Part shown: one piece after another, positions 17,011 through 26,508 of the stretch
How positions within the stretch are numbered: the first letter of the stretch is position 1
How the letters are laid out: every line of letters starts with the position of its first letter
Source: Halobaculum sp. MBLA0147
Lineage (GTDB): Archaea; Halobacteriota; Halobacteria; Halobacteriales; Haloferacaceae
DNA: 64,000 nt
NCBI RefSeq assembly: GCF_041361345.1
Contig: NZ_JBGKAD010000005.1
Location: 124,001-188,000 of the forward strand
Reading direction: 5' to 3'
Notes under the pieces: model-generated
Told to the model about the DNA's origin: nothing
Database searches by the model: none
What the model saw: only the letters and a program-made list of their open reading frames with translations
Program-made: the position numbers and the translations under genes

Positions 17011-18034
17011 CGGTAGTCGCGAACTGACGTTCTAGGAGTGTCACTAAGAGCGCTGCCGCGAGGTTCGCGGTCCCACTGGTCGGATCACTCGTCGGTGCGA
17101 CCTCCATCAGATCGACGGCACCGACGGCGTCGTGCGCCCCGAGGAGTTCCATCGTCGCGAGCGCTTGGTGTGCGTCAAGGCCACCCGGTTCCGGTGTGCC
17201 CGTCCCCGGCGCGACACTCGGGTCGACGGCGTCGACATCGAAGGTGACGTACACGGCGTCCGTCTCGGCGGCGGCCTCGGAGATCGCCTCTTCGACGACG
17301 GAGGTGATCCCGCGATCCTCGACTTCGGTGATCGGGTGGACGTTGAGACCAGTGTCGTCCGCGAACTCGAAGAACTCGGGTGCCTCGTAGCCCCTGATTC
17401 CGACCTGGCTGACGTGGCTGTAGTCGCTGTACGGTCCCGTGGCCACTTCCGCGGTACTCGACCCGTGGAAGGACTCGCCGAAGATTGGGCTCTCGGTACT
17501 CGTGTCCGAGTGGGCGTCGATCTGGACGAGCCCTACAGTGTCGTGTCCGGCACCCTCGGCGAACCCGTGGAACGACGGCGCCGTACAGGAGTGGTCACCG
17601 CCCAAGACGACGGGGAACGTCTCGGCGGCGAGCGCGCCGACGTGGGCGGCGATACTCTCGCCAGTTCGGTCGTGATCCATCGGGAACACGGGAACGTCAC
17701 CACAGTCGACGAGCGACAGGTCGGCGAAGTCGACCTGCTCTCGCGTCCGAATGTTCGTGACACCGCCTTTGTACCCGGAGAGGTAGGCGATCCACCCACT
17801 CGCCCGCCTGATTGCCCGCGGGCCGTACCGCGCGCCAGGGCGGTTACTCACGGCCCCGTCGTACGGGATTCCCGTCACGGCGGCGTCGAACGCGTCGAGT
17901 CCGTCCTCCGTCCGGTCCGTGTCACCCGTCGACGCGCGGTCGTAGAAGTCGCGGAGTGGGGCATCGAGAAACGTCTCGACGCCGGCGTACGGGAGCTCGA
18001 CGCCCGGGTCGAATCTGCTCGCATCCCCGGTCAT
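17003..18034 (-). CDS. speB: Agmatinase-family ureohydrolase, 343 aa
   Basis: All metal-binding blocks of the arginase/agmatinase family are present: LGGDHSC, QIDAHSDT, and TFDVDAVDPSVAPGTGTPEP, the long third motif with two Asp for the Mn pair. The start ATG at 18034 overlaps the stop of the aminotransferase gene by four bases; longer upstream frames read into arginine-rich shadow sequence. The reaction would be agmatine to putrescine plus urea. Guanidinobutyrase (to GABA) is an alternative that also fits this operon. Confidence 0.88.
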   Translation of the reverse strand: MTGDASRFDPGVELPYAGVETFLDAPLRDFYDRASTGDTDRTEDGLDAFDAAVTGIPYDGAVSNRPGARYGPRAIRRASGWIAYLSGYKGGVTNIRTREQVDFADLSLVDCGDVPVFPMDHDRTGESIAAHVGALAAETFPVVLGGDHSCTAPSFHGFAEGAGHDTVGLVQIDAHSDTSTESPIFGESFHGSSTAEVATGPYSDYSHVSQVGIRGYEAPEFFEFADDTGLNVHPITEVEDRGITSVVEEAISEAAAETDAVYVTFDVDAVDPSVAPGTGTPEPGGLDAHQALATMELLGAHDAVGAVDLMEVAPTSDPTSGTANLAAALLVTLLERQFATTDV

Positions 18035-19344
18035 GTGTGAGCAGTGAGTGCGTCTCGGAGGCCCTCGACGGCGGTCTCCAGCTGGTCTCGTTCGATGGTC
18101 AACGGTGGCTGGAACCGCATCACGTTGCCGTGGTACCCGCCCACGCCCATGATGACACCGTTGTCGCGGAGGTGGTGAGCGATGTGTTTCGCCAGCTTCG
18201 CGTTCGGTTCTGGTGCCACGTCCATCGGGCCCGTGTCGCCGTCCGGGTGGACCATCTCCACACCCTGCATCAGACCGAGGCCGCGCGTGTCTCCGACCAC
18301 GTCGAAGTCGGCCTCGATCTCGGCGAGTCGGTCCGACAACCACTCACCCTCCTCGCGGACGTGCTCAACGAGGCCGTCTTCGAGTTCGTCGATGGTCGCG
18401 AGCGCCGCGGCACACGCGACGGGATTCCCGCCGAACGTCGAGAGGTGATCCCCGGCCTCGAACGAGTCGGCCACCTCTGCCGAGGCAGTGAACGCACCCA
18501 ACGGGAGGCCGTTGGCGATTCCCTTCGCCTGGGGCATGATGTCTGGAACGACGTCGAAGTGTTCTGTCGCGAACATCTCGCCCGTTCGACCGTAGCCGGC
18601 CTGCACCTCGTCGACGATGAGCAGTCCACCGTGGTCGTGAGTGATCTCTTTTACCCGTTGCAGCCACTCCTTGGGCGGCACGATGATGCCGCCCTCTCCC
18701 ATCACCGGCTCGACGACGACCGCGGCCAGATCACCTGCGGTGTGCGTTCCGATCACGCGTTCGACATCGTCTGCACAGGCACACGAACACGGGCCACCGT
18801 CACACATCTGACACCGGTAGGCGTACGGTGGGGCGACGTGCGCGACGTCGTTGATCGTCGGGGCCATCTCGCTCTTGTACGACTTGTTCCCCGTGAGCGC
18901 GAGCGATCCCAGTGTCCGGCCGTGGAACGCCATCTCGAGGGCGAGTACCTCCTTGTTCCCGGTGTGTTTGCGAGCCAGCTTGATCGCCCCCTCGACGGCC
19001 TCCGTGCCGGAGTTACAGAAGAACGACTTCTGGAGGTCGCCAGGTGTGATCTCTGCCAGTCGCTGTCCCAGTTCCGCCACCGGCCCGTTCGGGTGGACGT
19101 ACGAACACCCGTGGACGAACTCGTCGAGTTGGTCTTTCGCCGCCTCGACGACCCGCTCGTTGTTGTGGCCGACGTTCGTGACGGAGATTCCCGAGAAGAC
19201 GTCCAAGTACTCGTTCCCGTCGAAGTCCTCGACGGTACACCCAGAGGCCCGTTTGACTGGTACGTTCAACTCCTTCCAGATGGGCATGACGTACTCGTCG
19301 TACCCATCGATGATTTCCTGATTCCGAGATGTTTGCTGTGACAT
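18031..19344 (-). CDS. Class III PLP-dependent aminotransferase (GABA/putrescine type), 437 aa
   Basis: Fold-type I class III markers are visible: [62 protein letters not shown] with the following lysine in [11 protein letters not shown] (Schiff base), and [13 protein letters not shown] CxxC...CxC loop ([17 protein letters not shown]) matches the YRC-type loop of AGXT2-like members. First gene of the four-gene overlapping operon. Likely substrates are putrescine or GABA with 2-oxoglutarate or pyruvate. ATG 19344 ([11 protein letters not shown]) is the best start. The 140 bases to the divergent regulator carry the promoter region. Confidence 0.87.
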   Translation of the reverse strand: MSQQTSRNQEIIDGYDEYVMPIWKELNVPVKRASGCTVEDFDGNEYLDVFSGISVTNVGHNNERVVEAAKDQLDEFVHGCSYVHPNGPVAELGQRLAEITPGDLQKSFFCNSGTEAVEGAIKLARKHTGNKEVLALEMAFHGRTLGSLALTGNKSYKSEMAPTINDVAHVAPPYAYRCQMCDGGPCSCACADDVERVIGTHTAGDLAAVVVEPVMGEGGIIVPPKEWLQRVKEITHDHGGLLIVDEVQAGYGRTGEMFATEHFDVVPDIMPQAKGIANGLPLGAFTASAEVADSFEAGDHLSTFGGNPVACAAALATIDELEDGLVEHVREEGEWLSDRLAEIEADFDVVGDTRGLGLMQGVEMVHPDGDTGPMDVAPEPNAKLAKHIAHHLRDNGVIMGVGGYHGNVMRFQPPLTIERDQLETAVEGLRDALTAHT

Positions 19345-19484
19345 ATGATCACCGAGGCTGGTAACAGCTTGCCACCACTCAGGCATGTGACCGCGTCCCA
19401 TATTAACGTTCCTCCGCAACCCTGGACACGAAACCGGGTGCGGTAATCGAAACGTACGAGTGACGCGGTGTAGAATAGAAAATC

Positions 19485-20639
19485 GTGCCACGTGACGACC
19501 AGCGGCGACACGATATTCTCCGTCTCATTCGCCGCCACGAGCCCGTCGGATCGATCCAACTCGTTCGACTCCTCGAACGTCGCGGCTACGACATCAAGGA
19601 TCGGACGGTGCGACTCGAACTGTCCACACTCGACGAGGACGGCCTGACAGAGAAAGTGCCGGGCCGTGGCCGCCGTCTCACGTCTGCTGGTCGGACGACA
19701 CTCCAGACGGGACAGGTGAACCGGCGGGTGACGCACATCCGGACGCGGATCGCGGAGTTGACGAGTCAGGTGACGTACGACCCCGTCGACGACACCGGTG
19801 AGGTGTGCACGGGGGCGGTGTATCTAGCCGACGACGACGTCGCCGCAGCGCTCGAACAGCTACGACAGTTGGGCGAGACATCGTTCGGCCCTTGTCTGGT
19901 GACGGTCGAGACGACCCAACCAGACGAGCCAAGTGACGTACGGCTCTTGCTCCCGTCGAGTATCACCCTCGACGGCGTACTACTCGCCGCAGGCATCGAC
20001 GCCGAACTCCTGACTGCCGGGACTGTCACGTACCACGAGCTGCCGACGAACGAGCCCGACGAGACGGACGAGCAGGCGACGAGCGCGTCGGGACAGCCGA
20101 CGAGTGGAACCCCCGAGCCGACGTCCGACGGGGGGCGTCGAGAACAGTCTGAGGGACCGGACACGGAGGCGACGCAGGCGGCGGCCCCGGATCCTGTCCA
20201 GCCACCCTCGGAGACGGGGTTCGGTGAGTACGTCGACGTGATCAGCGGTGACGGCTCGTCTATCGACGTCGTGCGACTCCTGATCGAGGCCGGTTACACC
20301 GACGTCACGGGCGTCCTCGACTCGAAGACGGGGCAGGTCATCGCGGACTACCGCGAGTTCCCGATCACACGACTAGAGGAGGGACGCGATCTCGCCGATG
20401 AGATCCACCGGCGACTCGGTGGTGACTTCGAACTGCACCGGCCGCGCGACGGAGCGCCACTCCCGTTCGGTGGCCCAGACTGGGAGTTCTGTTCGATCAC
20501 GTCGGTTGGGGCCAGTGAGGTCGGGACGGCACTTCTCGCCGAGCGTGGACTTCCAGTCGAGTGGACGACACTACACGGAACCGTTCCGCGTGGCGATCTC
20601 CAACCCCCGAGTCGGGCTACAGCGGAGTGGACCAGGTGA
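19485..20639 (+). CDS. NrpR-like transcriptional regulator, 384 aa
   Basis: The N terminus (about 1-70) is a winged helix of the type in NrpR/RNase-R-like regulators (ILRLIRRHEPVGSIQLVRLL). It is followed by an NrpR regulatory domain (about 75-200, with VNRRVTHIRTRIAEL and LADDDVAAALEQLRQLG), a Pro/Ser/Thr/Glu-rich linker (about 185-240), and a second, partial NrpR-like region. NrpR proteins in methanogens repress nitrogen genes and sense 2-oxoglutarate. Here the gene is divergent from the polyamine/GABA operon, whose aminotransferase would use 2-oxoglutarate, so it probably controls that operon. It starts at GTG 19485. Confidence 0.8.
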   Translation: MPRDDQRRHDILRLIRRHEPVGSIQLVRLLERRGYDIKDRTVRLELSTLDEDGLTEKVPGRGRRLTSAGRTTLQTGQVNRRVTHIRTRIAELTSQVTYDPVDDTGEVCTGAVYLADDDVAAALEQLRQLGETSFGPCLVTVETTQPDEPSDVRLLLPSSITLDGVLLAAGIDAELLTAGTVTYHELPTNEPDETDEQATSASGQPTSGTPEPTSDGGRREQSEGPDTEATQAAAPDPVQPPSETGFGEYVDVISGDGSSIDVVRLLIEAGYTDVTGVLDSKTGQVIADYREFPITRLEEGRDLADEIHRRLGGDFELHRPRDGAPLPFGGPDWEFCSITSVGASEVGTALLAERGLPVEWTTLHGTVPRGDLQPPSRATAEWTR

Positions 20640-20651
20640 GCGATTACGTGC

Positions 20652-20879
20652 TCACGCTCCGACCACGATCCCGAGGATGATGACGGCGAAGAAGATCCCC
20701 CACATACCAAGGGATTTGATCGTGTACGACGAGTCCTCGAGTGGTTTGAGTTCGCCGACGCTGGTACCCTCGTCGTCGAACCCCTGCGTGACGAACCAGT
20801 AGACGACGAGGGTCCCGAAGATCGCCTCGGCGAGCCAGAAGAGGACCACCATTCCGGTGAACATCCCCTTCCCCATCAT
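20652..20879 (-). CDS. Small two-helix membrane protein, transporter partner, 75 aa
   Basis: Two predicted membrane helices (MVVLFWLAEAIFGTLVVYWF and MWGIFFAVIILGIVVGA) flank an acidic loop with GFDDEGTSVGELKPLED. The start overlaps the transporter stop by four bases (ATGA). A tiny membrane subunit beside a sodium:solute symporter is a recurrent arrangement, as in the DUF3311/DUF485-type partners, though I cannot assign which family. Likely stabilises or regulates the symporter. Confidence 0.75.
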   Translation of the reverse strand: MMGKGMFTGMVVLFWLAEAIFGTLVVYWFVTQGFDDEGTSVGELKPLEDSSYTIKSLGMWGIFFAVIILGIVVGA

Positions 20880-22438
20880 CGCTCGTCACCCCCGGTTTCG
20901 GGCTGTTCCGCCGCATCTGGGCCATCGGAGGTCGCCGCGTCGCCGCCGTCAGTCCGGACACCGCCGTCAGCTGCTGCCGGTTCCTGTGCGATCGTGTCGA
21001 ACTCGAACTCGTCCGGCGAGACGCCGGAGAGGACGGCGGTGACCGTCGTCGAGACGAGGTGCCCGATCGCCATGATCTCCCAGAGCTTCAGCGAGGGGGT
21101 AGAGAACACGACGCCGTAATTCGCCATCAGGAGATACGCCGTGACCAGCTGTGAGACGACCACGCCACTGACGAAGCCCTGTTCCGACGTCTTCGGCCAG
21201 AACAGCGAGAGTGCGAACGGGCCGACGAGTGCCGTCGCGCCGATCCCACCGATCAACAGCAACTGGACGAAGCTGACCGTCCCGAGTGCGAACACGGTCG
21301 CACCGAAGATCACAGCCGCGAAGAAGAGCGACGCACCACGGGCCACCCGCAACTGCTGGTCGTCGGAAGCGTCCTGGTTGACGTGACGGTAGTAGATGTC
21401 ACGAGACGTGAGGCTAGCGATGGCCGTGAGGTACGAATCCACCGAGGAGCCCAACACCATCAGCGCCACACCGAGGAAGACGAACGCGGCCCAGTTCGGC
21501 AGCAGGCCGAGCGCCTCGACCGAGAGGTCGCCGGGCGCCACGTCGGTGAACTGCGAGAGCCCCACGAACCCGATGACGGAGTACATCGCGATGGTGGTGA
21601 ACACGCCGATCCCACCGATAGTGAGGAACCGTGACGTCTTGTCCCGCCGGACGGCGAAGACCCGCTGCCACGTCGCCAGCGAGACGACTCCCCAGACACC
21701 CAGCCCGAGGGCGTAGGGGAGGAACAACGCCTCAATGAAGTTCGTGTTGGCCATCGAGAGGAACGAACTGGACTGGTCGCCCAGGTTCGCCACCATGTTG
21801 TCGTAGACGACACCCGGTCCGCCGACCTCGAACATCAGCAGCGGCACGAACACCAGGGTGAGGATGATCGCACTCACGAACTGGACGAAGTCCGTCGTCA
21901 TGGAACTCCAGAGGCCGCCGACGAGGATGTACACGCCGATCACACCCATCAGGATCGCCATGACGATGTTCGGATCGATTCCTGCCAGTCCGCCGATCAC
22001 CGTTCCACCGACGAACAACTGGATCACACCGCCCAGTACCATCGTGTATAGGATGACAGTGATGACCGCGAGGTGTGCGTAGTCGCCGAAGCGCTCGATG
22101 AAGTACTCCGAGTACGTCAGTCCCTGTGGGAACAGTTCGCGCATCCGCAACGCGAACGGGATGACGACGAACGACGACAACACCGCTGGCCCCGCGTACA
22201 TCCAGACGCCGGCGACTCCCGTGATCCCGACGTACTGTGGGACGCCCAGAATGTCTCCGGCCCACATCCACGTCACGGCGAACGAGGCGGTCGTGAGCCC
22301 CAGTTGTGCGCGTCCTCCGGCGGTGATGAACTCCGACGTGTCGGTCACTCCCTGCCGTTTGAACACGAAGTAGCTGAGCGCCAGCATGCCGATACCCCAT
22401 CCCGCGAGTAAGCCGTATCCGCCGAGTTGTCCGACCAT
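20876..22438 (-). CDS. Sodium:solute symporter (SSS family), 520 aa
   Basis: About 13 membrane helices. The N-terminal GYGLLAGWGIGMLALSYF is followed by TSEFITAGGRAQLGLTTASF and the characteristic TWMWAGDILGVPQYVGITG, with a conserved SxxDSYL in helix 9 (LGSSVDSYLTAIASLTSRD). The last 55 residues are a disordered acidic tail. SSS members carry amino acids, carboxylates or amines with Na+. Next to the agmatine/putrescine operon and the cyclase-family gene, an amine or amino-acid substrate is likely. It is divergent from the cyclase gene, with a 106-base AT-rich intergene. Confidence 0.87.
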   Translation of the reverse strand: MVGQLGGYGLLAGWGIGMLALSYFVFKRQGVTDTSEFITAGGRAQLGLTTASFAVTWMWAGDILGVPQYVGITGVAGVWMYAGPAVLSSFVVIPFALRMRELFPQGLTYSEYFIERFGDYAHLAVITVILYTMVLGGVIQLFVGGTVIGGLAGIDPNIVMAILMGVIGVYILVGGLWSSMTTDFVQFVSAIILTLVFVPLLMFEVGGPGVVYDNMVANLGDQSSSFLSMANTNFIEALFLPYALGLGVWGVVSLATWQRVFAVRRDKTSRFLTIGGIGVFTTIAMYSVIGFVGLSQFTDVAPGDLSVEALGLLPNWAAFVFLGVALMVLGSSVDSYLTAIASLTSRDIYYRHVNQDASDDQQLRVARGASLFFAAVIFGATVFALGTVSFVQLLLIGGIGATALVGPFALSLFWPKTSEQGFVSGVVVSQLVTAYLLMANYGVVFSTPSLKLWEIMAIGHLVSTTVTAVLSGVSPDEFEFDTIAQEPAAADGGVRTDGGDAATSDGPDAAEQPETGGDER

Positions 22439-22544
22439 TGGTTAGCCTCCGTGACACTGATGCACGAGGTGGTAATCGTGTGCCACCTTGAGAACCGTGT
22501 TAACAAGTAACGATAATAAACGTTTGGGCGAGTAACCGGCTGTC

Positions 22545-23222
22545 GTGATCGATCTCACGCACCCGATCGAGACAGGGATGCAGACGTTTCCAGACGACCC
22601 TCCGGTCGAGGTCACGCAAGCGGCGTCGGTCAACGACGACGGGTACGGCGTCGAGGCGGTGGAACTCGGCAGCCACACCGGGACACACGTCGACGCGCCG
22701 GCACACGTGTTCGCGGACGGGCAGACGATCGACGAGTACGACGTGGACCGGTTCGTGTTCGACGCCGTCCGGGTCGACTGCCGAGACTACACGTCACGAG
22801 ACGCGGTCGGTCCAGAGCAGATCCCACGGGTGGACTGTGACTGCGTGATTCTCCACACTGGGTGGGACCGACACTGGGGAACGGACGAGTACCTCGATCA
22901 TCCGTATCTGTCCCCGGAAGCGGCGAGGGTGTGTCGGGATCGTGGATTCGCGGTGGCGTCCGACACCCTCAATCCGGACCCGACACCGACACCGGCCGCA
23001 ACCACCGACGAGCCGGACGGATTTCCGGTGCACGACATTCTACTCGGGGATGATCTACTCATCGTCGAGAACCTCACGAACCTCGCTGCCACGCCACGGC
23101 GGCTGACGCTTCTCGCGTCTCCGCTCGCACTCACCGGTGACGGCGCACCGGTACGGGCGGTCGGGGTCACGGAAAACGACCCGATCCACTCGACGGTCGA
23201 CCACACGACTGACGAACCGTGA
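22545..23222 (+). CDS. Cyclase-family metal hydrolase (kynurenine formamidase-like), 225 aa
   Basis: MIDLTHPIETGMQTFPDDPP followed by the zinc/manganese-binding H44-TGTH48-V-D50 is the hallmark of the cyclase/KynB family, along with VILHTGWDRHW and ASDTLNPDPTP. Members hydrolyse cyclic or N-formyl amides. A GTG start is used. No tryptophan-pathway gene is near, so the substrate is more likely tied to the adjacent transporter or amine catabolism. Divergent from the symporter. Confidence 0.83.
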   Translation: MIDLTHPIETGMQTFPDDPPVEVTQAASVNDDGYGVEAVELGSHTGTHVDAPAHVFADGQTIDEYDVDRFVFDAVRVDCRDYTSRDAVGPEQIPRVDCDCVILHTGWDRHWGTDEYLDHPYLSPEAARVCRDRGFAVASDTLNPDPTPTPAATTDEPDGFPVHDILLGDDLLIVENLTNLAATPRRLTLLASPLALTGDGAPVRAVGVTENDPIHSTVDHTTDEP

Positions 23223-23262
23223 CGCGGAGGCGAGTCGTGTAAATCCGGTATCAGAGTGCCAC

Positions 23263-23274
23263 CATATATTTATT
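23263..23274 (+). promoter_or_regulatory. TATA box of the V4R sensor gene
   Basis: CATATATTTATT lies about 38 bases before the ATG at 23307, the right distance for a promoter with a short leader of about 10 bases. Confidence 0.65.
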
Positions 23275-23306
23275 CCAGTGGACGCATCCTGTTGGTGTGC
23301 TAACAG

Positions 23307-23849
23307 ATGGAGTACCAGACGTTTGACGACGAAGCGACGGTCAAGGGGGTGGAGATCACGTCGATCAGCCAAGCGGCACGGAGCCTCTCGACAGTCTTCG
23401 GTGAACGTGCCGAGGCGATCTTGGCGGAACACGACCTCGGCGACATTGACCCCGATCAGTGGTACCCACTCCAACACTATCTCGACGCGATCCAGTACAT
23501 CGACCGACACGTCGGGTCCGATGCAGTTCACTTCATCGCGAAAGAGATGCCGGAACTGACCGACTGGCCGGACGAAGTCCGGACGGTCGTCGACGGCATG
23601 AACTCGATCAGTGGTGCGTACTCCAACGTCCACCGCGGAGACGTCGGGTACTACGAGGTCGAACAACTCGGGGAACGATCACTACGCCTCTCGTGTCGCA
23701 ATCCGTACCCGTGCGTGTTCGACAGAGGGATCATCAGAGGAGTCGGGGAGCGATTCACACCACCGACCGCGTACATCACGTTCGAAGAACAGAGTGCACA
23801 GTGTCGCCGCGACGGAGGCGACGAGTGTATCTACGACATTTCGTGGTGA
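23307..23849 (+). CDS. V4R-like / heme-NO-binding-like sensor protein, 180 aa
   Basis: Soluble protein with a helical first half ([20 protein letters not shown]) and a C-terminal region with the fold signature of V4R and HNOB-like small-molecule sensors: [20 protein letters not shown], then [13 protein letters not shown], ending [15 protein letters not shown]. The two late cysteines match the metal- or ligand-binding Cys pair of V4R domains. It lies directly before a soluble chemotaxis transducer on the same strand, and may feed ligand information to it. Single-domain sensor proteins of this kind are known in haloarchaeal chemotaxis loci; the pairing is inference. Confidence 0.65.
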   Translation: MEYQTFDDEATVKGVEITSISQAARSLSTVFGERAEAILAEHDLGDIDPDQWYPLQHYLDAIQYIDRHVGSDAVHFIAKEMPELTDWPDEVRTVVDGMNSISGAYSNVHRGDVGYYEVEQLGERSLRLSCRNPYPCVFDRGIIRGVGERFTPPTAYITFEEQSAQCRRDGGDECIYDISW

Positions 23850-24195
23850 GTGCCGTGATGGACACACGCACAGTGAAAGACGAGATAGCTGCCGACCAAC
23901 CCGTTCACGGGTGATCCGGATGCAGACTTTCAGCCTGAACACATTCCGAGACACGAGGCGGACCGGACGACGAGTACCCGAGTGGTGTCACGGTAATCTG
24001 ACACCAGCACGGAGCGGTGGGAGCGGTGGAGGGCCCCGTCACCCTGCTCTGATCGGACTCGAGGCGACGGTGCTGGAGACAGAGCTCGTCGAGCGAGTGG
24101 CTAACATTTTGAATACCCTAGACACTCGGAGTACGCTGGCCGAACGAGTCGCACGTCTCAGAGCGCGACTATCGATTGTTGATACGGTCAGGGGT

Positions 24196-25218
24196 ATGTA
24201 CTCCAGCCCAAGCGTCCATCGAGACTCCGTCTCCGAACTCTCACAGTCGTCACGCGGCGGTGGACAGGTGACGGGTACGGGTACGCGGCAGACGGTACTC
24301 GCGGACGGCGACGGCACGGTCGAGCAACTCCGCGAGTACGTTCTCCCGGAGTTAGACGACCTCCGGCGTGCCGTGACGGAGGTCAGTGAGACGACAGACG
24401 AAGTCATCGAGGACGCCCGAGAGCAGTCGAAGCTCTTCGCGTCCGTCGCAGAAGAGATCGACACGCTCTCCGAGAAGACCGAAGAGATCGCGACGACGGC
24501 AGCCGAAGTCGACGAGATCAGTTCCGAGACGGCCTCACTGGCACAGGAGGGCGGGGAGGCTGCGTCGACGGTTCGTGAACGGATCAACGTCATCGACGAC
24601 GCCCGGTCAGACGTCGAAGCCCAGTTCGATCGGCTGGAGACCACCGTCGAGGAGATCAACGACGCTGCCGGCGTCATCGACGAGATCGCAGACCAGACCA
24701 ACATGCTCGCGCTGAACGCGTCGATCGAGGCGGCCCGCGCGGGTGACGGGTCGTCGGACGGGTTCGAAGTCGTCGCCGACGAGGTCAAAGCACTCGCCGA
24801 GCGTGTGAGTGACGAGGCAAGTGAAATAACGGGACTCACCGAAGAGATTGCGAATCGAGTCGAAGAGACACGCGACAGTCTCGACCAAGCGAGTTCGGAG
24901 ATCAAGGCGGGTGTCTCCGACGTAGAAGAGACGGCCGCGATACTCGACGATATCTCCGAAAGTGCTGATCAAGCATCGGATGGTATCACTGAGGTAGCCA
25001 CCGCCACCGACGAACAGGCGACCGTCACTGATCGCGTGAGAGGCGAGATGACCACGGCGGCAGAGTTGTCCAACGACGTGACGAGCAACGTAGAGAGTAT
25101 CTCCGCGTCGAACGACTTCCTCGTAGCGTTGTTGGACGAGACACAGGCACGGACCGAGTCGGTGATCGATCCGGAAGGGAAGCCACCGGCAGAGATCGGT
25201 ATCGACAACCGAGGATAG
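24196..25218 (+). CDS. Soluble methyl-accepting chemotaxis transducer, about 340 aa
   Basis: The long coiled-coil signalling domain ends its hairpin at the near-invariant [20 protein letters not shown] segment, followed by [16 protein letters not shown]. No membrane helix or HAMP is present, so it is a cytoplasmic transducer that would signal through CheA/CheW. The start is uncertain. The frame is open further upstream (ATG 23920 or earlier), but that region is arginine-rich and looks non-coding, so I use ATG 24196 ([10 protein letters not shown]). The stretch 23850-24195 otherwise holds no recognisable gene. Confidence 0.85.
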   Translation: MYSSPSVHRDSVSELSQSSRGGGQVTGTGTRQTVLADGDGTVEQLREYVLPELDDLRRAVTEVSETTDEVIEDAREQSKLFASVAEEIDTLSEKTEEIATTAAEVDEISSETASLAQEGGEAASTVRERINVIDDARSDVEAQFDRLETTVEEINDAAGVIDEIADQTNMLALNASIEAARAGDGSSDGFEVVADEVKALAERVSDEASEITGLTEEIANRVEETRDSLDQASSEIKAGVSDVEETAAILDDISESADQASDGITEVATATDEQATVTDRVRGEMTTAAELSNDVTSNVESISASNDFLVALLDETQARTESVIDPEGKPPAEIGIDNRG

Positions 25219-25244
25219 GTCCGTTCAGAGAGTCCGTACGGGGC

Positions 25245-25781
25245 TCACTCGTGACCACCGGAGTCTGCCGTCGCGATCGAGTCCACCACGTCTTTTGTCA
25301 CCGCCGCGACGGACTCGTCTGTCAGATCGAACAGGGTCGCATCTGATTTGTTCCGGACTTCTGCCGGAAACCCGGTGTCCGCCCGGTAGTGGACGGCGGC
25401 GACCACGGGAACGTCACCGTCGAGCACCTCGCGCACGCGCCGGACGAACGTGTCGCTGTGGATCTCCATCGGTGCGATCTCGTCGATCAGGTAGTAGTCC
25501 ACGCCGGCGTGTGAGAAGGCTCGACTCGCGATCCGGTCGACCGCGGGCACGTCGACGCGGTACTTCCCGACACCGGGCCCACTCTCCCGGTCGACGTGCG
25601 CCATCTGGACGCTGTCCTCCGTGTACACGTCGACGAGATCGAACCCCGTTCGCTCGCCGTCGACACGCCGTTCCGGTGCGAGGACACCACCCGCCGTGGC
25701 GGTCACCCGCTCTCGGACTCGCTGGAGGACGGTCGTCTTCCCACTCCGCGGAGGACCGGTGACGAGGAAGTTCGTCGGCAC
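25245..25781 (-). CDS. THEP1-family nucleoside triphosphatase, 178 aa
   Basis: P-loop GPPRSGKT at residues 9-16, Walker B YYLIDEIAPMEIHS, and HYRADTGFPAEVR near the C terminus match the archaeal/eukaryotic THEP1 (NTPCR) NTPase family, usual size about 175-190 residues. The family hydrolyses NTPs slowly; its cell role is unclear. It converges with the transducer gene (26 bases between stops). Confidence 0.85.
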   Translation of the reverse strand: MPTNFLVTGPPRSGKTTVLQRVRERVTATAGGVLAPERRVDGERTGFDLVDVYTEDSVQMAHVDRESGPGVGKYRVDVPAVDRIASRAFSHAGVDYYLIDEIAPMEIHSDTFVRRVREVLDGDVPVVAAVHYRADTGFPAEVRNKSDATLFDLTDESVAAVTKDVVDSIATADSGGHE

Positions 25782-25841
25782 GGGTCAGGACTCGTGGCGC
25801 TGGCCTATCAGCGTCGTGGTCGGGCAGGTCGCCCGCCGGAG

Positions 25842-26197
25842 CTACCGCAGGTCGGCGAGTACCTGCGAGGGAATCGCCTCGAAGACATAGATCGAGAGTG
25901 CGGCGCCGGCGAGGACCACGGAGACGGTCGGGAGGTCGAACAGAACGAACCCCTCAGGGGCGCCAGCAAGCCGACGAGTGCGACGCGGTACTGCAACTGC
26001 AGTTGCTCCGTACGACGCTGGCGAGCGTCAATCCGGTCGAGCTGGTCGGCGGTACAGCTCAACGGCTTGAGGACATCGCCACTGTCCCGCGTCGGTCGGC
26101 GGAGGTGGTTGTCGGCGGCGTGGTGGACCACTTCGGGCTCCGGGAGCTCGCGTTCCTCAGCATACGCTCCGACCGCGTCAGCCACCTCCGGATCCAA
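25842..26197 (-). pseudogene. Small membrane protein gene with a frameshift near 25950-25962
   Basis: The first frame gives LDPEVADAVGAYAEERELPE, an RHH-like or helical head, then a charged helix up to QYRVALVGLLAPL. It then turns into Ser/Arg-rich nonsense. Shifting one base at the C/G run CCCCTGAGGGG restores a sensible end: GFVLFDLPTVSVVLAGAALS, IYVF, and a stop at 25842-25844. So the intact gene would encode about 118 residues with two C-terminal membrane helices. No ATG is in frame; TTG 26197 or an upstream codon may start it. Either a true frameshift mutation or an assembly error. Confidence 0.6.
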
Positions 26198-26508
26198 CCG
26201 ACCCGTGAGTCCGTCGTCGTCGCTCGTAGGTGAACGCTGTCCACCCAGTCGGTTAGTCGTCAGGTGACCGGTCGGCCGACATATACTCCTCGGTCAGAGA
26301 GTCTCGGGTGAGACGGTCGTTACATTCGTCGTCGGTGGCGAAGGCGTCGGTATCCCGAATCCAATCTTCCTCAACAAATTTTCGAGCAGCGACTACTCGT
26401 CGTCTGCGCGACCACCGTCGTCGTGATACAACCGCTCCTCGGGTACAGTTTCTCCCCTCGAAACTCCTGGCAATCATTAACAACTTCACCGATTACACCT
26501 GTACGCGT
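26198..26508. other. Gap with a possible short acidic ORF on the minus strand
   Basis: On the minus strand, about 26253-26400 reads as 48 acidic, halophile-like residues with DWIRDTDAFATDDECNDRL and ends MSADRSPDD, but no good start or family is visible. On the plus strand the stretch just before 26509 (TTAACAACTTCACC) may hold the promoter of the membrane-protease-like gene. Otherwise nothing is recognisable. Confidence 0.25.

Noticed and set aside
18770-18820. Cys-rich loop in the aminotransferase as a novel metal site
   Set aside because: A YRC-type cysteine loop is common in the AGXT2-like branch of class III aminotransferases.
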